From the NCBI GenBank assembly GCA_026770585.1, contig MU646492.1, positions 26,170-40,259 of the forward strand: 14,090 nt of DNA, read 5' to 3'. The position numbers and the translations under genes were made by a program. The notes under the pieces are model-generated. The model worked only from the letters and a program-made list of their open reading frames with translations, was not told where the DNA came from and ran no database searches. Below are positions 12,713 through 14,090 of this stretch, one piece after another. The DNA is from Baffinella frigidus (taxonomy: Eukaryota; Cryptophyceae; Cryptomonadales; Baffinellaceae). Numbering within the stretch: position 1 is the first letter of the stretch; each line of letters starts with the position of its first letter.

Positions 12713-12819
12713 GTTCAACCCCAAACCCTACACCCTAAACCTATCACCCTAAATCGTGAACACGGCGAGTCTTTCAGGTTCAACCCCAAACCCTACTCCC
12801 TTAACCCTACACCTCAAAC
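12713..12819 (+). repeat. Copy of exon 2 donor end plus heptamers
   Basis: 12763-12777 repeats the exon 2 end as GGCGAGTCTTTCAG with the same intron start GTTCAACCCCAAACCCTAC. A further copy, GACGAGTCTTTCAG|GTTCGCG, is at 13211-13225. CCCTAAA-like units fill the rest. Confidence 0.82.
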
Positions 12820-13107
12820 CTAGCTCTGTCTCAGTTAAATTGGGCCCCTCAAAATGAGGGGCCCGGAAGTTGATTTCTCCGTTCGTTTGGTACAAATCTA
12901 TCCACTTTCTAGCTCTGCCTCAGTTACATTGGGCTCCTCATTTTCTCAGATTTCACGCCAAAAGTTGACGGATTTGTACCACAAAACAGGGAAATCAACT
13001 TCCGGGCTCCTCAAATGATGAGCCCGATTTAACTGAGACAGAGCTAGACTTTTGGCGTAAAAACTGAGGAAATAAAGAGCCCGATTTAATTGAGTCAGAG
13101 AGCTAGT
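12820..13107. mobile_element. Two interleaved CTAGCTCTG-family foldbacks (A-B-A'-B')
   Basis: Arm A, 12820-12908, pairs with A', about 12962-13048 (CCCGGAAGTTGATTT, GGTACAAAT, and the end CTAGCTCTGTCTCAGTTAAAT). Arm B, 12909-12965, pairs with B', 13049-13107 (CTAGCTCTGCCTCAGTTACAT...ACGCCAAAAGT). Arm A also contains the palindrome GGGCCCCTCAAAATGAGGGGCCC. The order is interleaved, not nested. Confidence 0.88.
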
Positions 13108-13225
13108 AAACCCTAAACCGTAAACCCTGAACCCTAAACAATGAACCCTGAACCCTAAACCCTAAACCCTAAACCCTAAACCCTAAACCCTAAACCCTAA
13201 ACCCTAAACCCGACGAGTCTTTCAG
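13108..13225. repeat. CCCTAAA array ending in an exon 2 donor copy
   Basis: Twelve or so heptamers, nearly perfect from about 13156 to 13208, followed immediately by GACGAGTCTTTCAG|GTTCGC, the second downstream copy of the exon 2 end. Confidence 0.92.
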
Positions 13226-13289
13226 GTTCGCGTCCATTCGCCTCTCCCGCGCCCCCCCGCTCATCCTCCCTTATCTCCCGAAGTTACTT

Positions 13290-13490
13290 TCCTCATCCTC
13301 CCTTACTACGCGGGAGGGGTAGGTGTCTTTTTGCGCCCCGCGTCCATCTATTATTTTCCCTTGAAATCGGCAAAAGTTGCCGAAAATGCCCACAAATAAT
13401 TGACTTTGACGGAAAAGTAACCGCAGGATAGGGGTAAAAAGGGCTCCAAGAACGCAACTTCCCCTCCCGCGTAGTATATCCCTTAGTTTC
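13290..13490. mobile_element. Foldback element, family G
   Basis: Left arm CCCTTACTACGCGGGAGGGG and right arm CCCCTCCCGCGTAGTATATCCCTTAG, then weaker pairing of TTTTTGCGCCC with GGGTAAAAAGGGC and of ATCGGCAAAAGTTGCCGAAAAT-type internal sequence. About 195 bp, single copy in the window. Confidence 0.75.
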
Positions 13491-13582
13491 CTCTTAACCC
13501 GTTTAATAAATTCATTTGTGCCGCCCCCCCACCCCCCATCATGTCCAAATCGCGCCGACCCTTGCAGGCCCTCGCCGCCTCC

Positions 13583-13878
13583 TAGCTCTACCTCACTCTA
13601 ATCTCCATACAAGTATTAATTAATTGCTTTTGGCAACGAAAATTACTACACGATTTGCTCATAAAAGTATTAGTAAAGCGTTTGTGTAGTAAATTGCGTT
13701 GCGCCAGAAGCAATTAATTAATACTTTGGTGGAGATGAACTCGGGTTCACGGACTATTTATTCTCAAGTTGACATCCTGGGTGTGCGGTGCGGTGCGGTA
13801 CAATTCCGTCAACTTTTGGTTGAAAAAGAGCCCGGGCTCACGAAAGTGGTGAGCCCAGATCGACTGAGACAGAGGTAG
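13583..13878. mobile_element. CTAGCTCTG-family element containing a family E element
   Basis: Left end CTAGCTCTACCTCACT and right end reversed CTACCTCTGTCTCAGTCGAT. Inside are the CTCAAGTTGACATCCTGGGT...GTCAACTTTTGG hairpin and GAGCCCGGGCTCACGAAAGTGGTGAGCCC. Family E copy 3 is nested near the left end at 13601-13735. Confidence 0.8.
13601..13735. mobile_element. Foldback element, family E copy 3
   Basis: Outer arms ATCTCCATACAAGTATTAAT-TAATTGCTT and complement. Inner module GGCAACGAAAATTACTACAC and GTGTAGTAAATTGCGTTGCG. The inner module matches copies 1 and 2 closely, the outer arms only in the terminal ATCTCC and the AGTATT step. Confidence 0.87.
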
Positions 13879-13944
13879 AACACCTAAAGGAGAGCCCCGT
13901 CAAGGACGTCTCGTTCGCAGCTTGAGGCATTTTTGGTGTACGAG

Positions 13945-13992
13945 CGTGGGTTACACTTTGATAGAAGAGAGTTATCGACTGTCAGAGTGTAA

Positions 13993-13993
<1 letters not shown>
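13945..13993. repeat. Inverted repeat flanking the TA tract
   Basis: GGGTTACACTTTGATAG pairs with CTGTCAGAGTGTAACTC (14 of 17), ending directly at the start of the (TA)n run. It may be the left half of a foldback whose centre is the TA tract. Confidence 0.6.

Positions 13994-14090
<97 letters not shown>
13992..14090. repeat. (TA)n microsatellite to the window edge
   Basis: Almost 100 bp of uninterrupted TA dinucleotides reaching the end of the window. Such a tract is self-complementary, commonly unstable and a frequent cause of assembly breaks, so its true length is unknown. Confidence 0.98.

Noticed and set aside
13563-13583. TTGCAG|GCCCTCGCCGCCTC as exon 3 of the capping-enzyme-like gene
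   Set aside because: The frame after it runs at once into the end of a CTAGCTCTG element and a stop, and the residues (RPSPPP) do not resemble the family.
13915-13990. TTCGCAG|CTTGAGGCATTTTTGG as a further exon
   Set aside because: Open up to the TA tract in the required phase but without similarity to triphosphatase domains; not enough to call.

Overview
The window is nuclear DNA of a GC-rich, intron-rich eukaryote. The evidence is GT-AG introns, a eukaryotic replication gene split into ten exons, a plant-like mRNA capping-enzyme start, and abundant telomere-like TTTAGGG/CCCTAAA heptamers. The heptamer type and the capping-enzyme resemblance suit a green-lineage alga, possibly a prasinophyte, but the species cannot be fixed from this sequence alone.

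Minus strand, 10368 down to the left edge: the gene for the small B-subunit of DNA polymerase delta (POLD2/Pol31 family). I could place ten consecutive exons (87, 71, 61, 68, 85, 114, 63, 93, 108 and 149 nt). Every junction keeps frame, and together they give the first 299 codons plus two bases. This covers the N-terminal segment, the OB-fold and the start of the inactive phosphodiesterase-like domain; the C-terminal third lies beyond coordinate 1. The nine complete introns total about 8.8 kb against 0.9 kb of exon. The first is only 42 nt and is built partly of CCCTAAA-like sequence.

Plus strand, from about 11.2 kb: the start of a divergently transcribed gene. A basic, Gly/Lys/Pro-rich N-terminal stretch leads into the opening motif of a metazoan/plant-type mRNA capping enzyme (Cys-phosphatase-type RNA 5'-triphosphatase). 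A 658-nt heptamer-rich intron and a 46-nt second exon follow; the rest runs off the right edge. About 0.86 kb of GC-rich DNA with a perfect 32-bp palindrome separates the two starts.

The remarkable part is the introns. Almost every exon is surrounded by partial copies of its own ends. Copies of the exon 5' end, with the acceptor AG, lie upstream; copies of the 3' end, with the donor GT, lie downstream. Some copies are half inverted. The same is seen in the capping-enzyme gene on the other strand. Interleaved with these 'exon echoes' are heptamer arrays whose sequence differs from intron to intron but whose 7-bp period persists, several families of foldback (MITE-like) elements, minisatellites and a terminal (TA)n tract. 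One foldback insertion is proven by an uninterrupted paralogous site inside the window. I found no tRNA, rRNA or CRISPR array.
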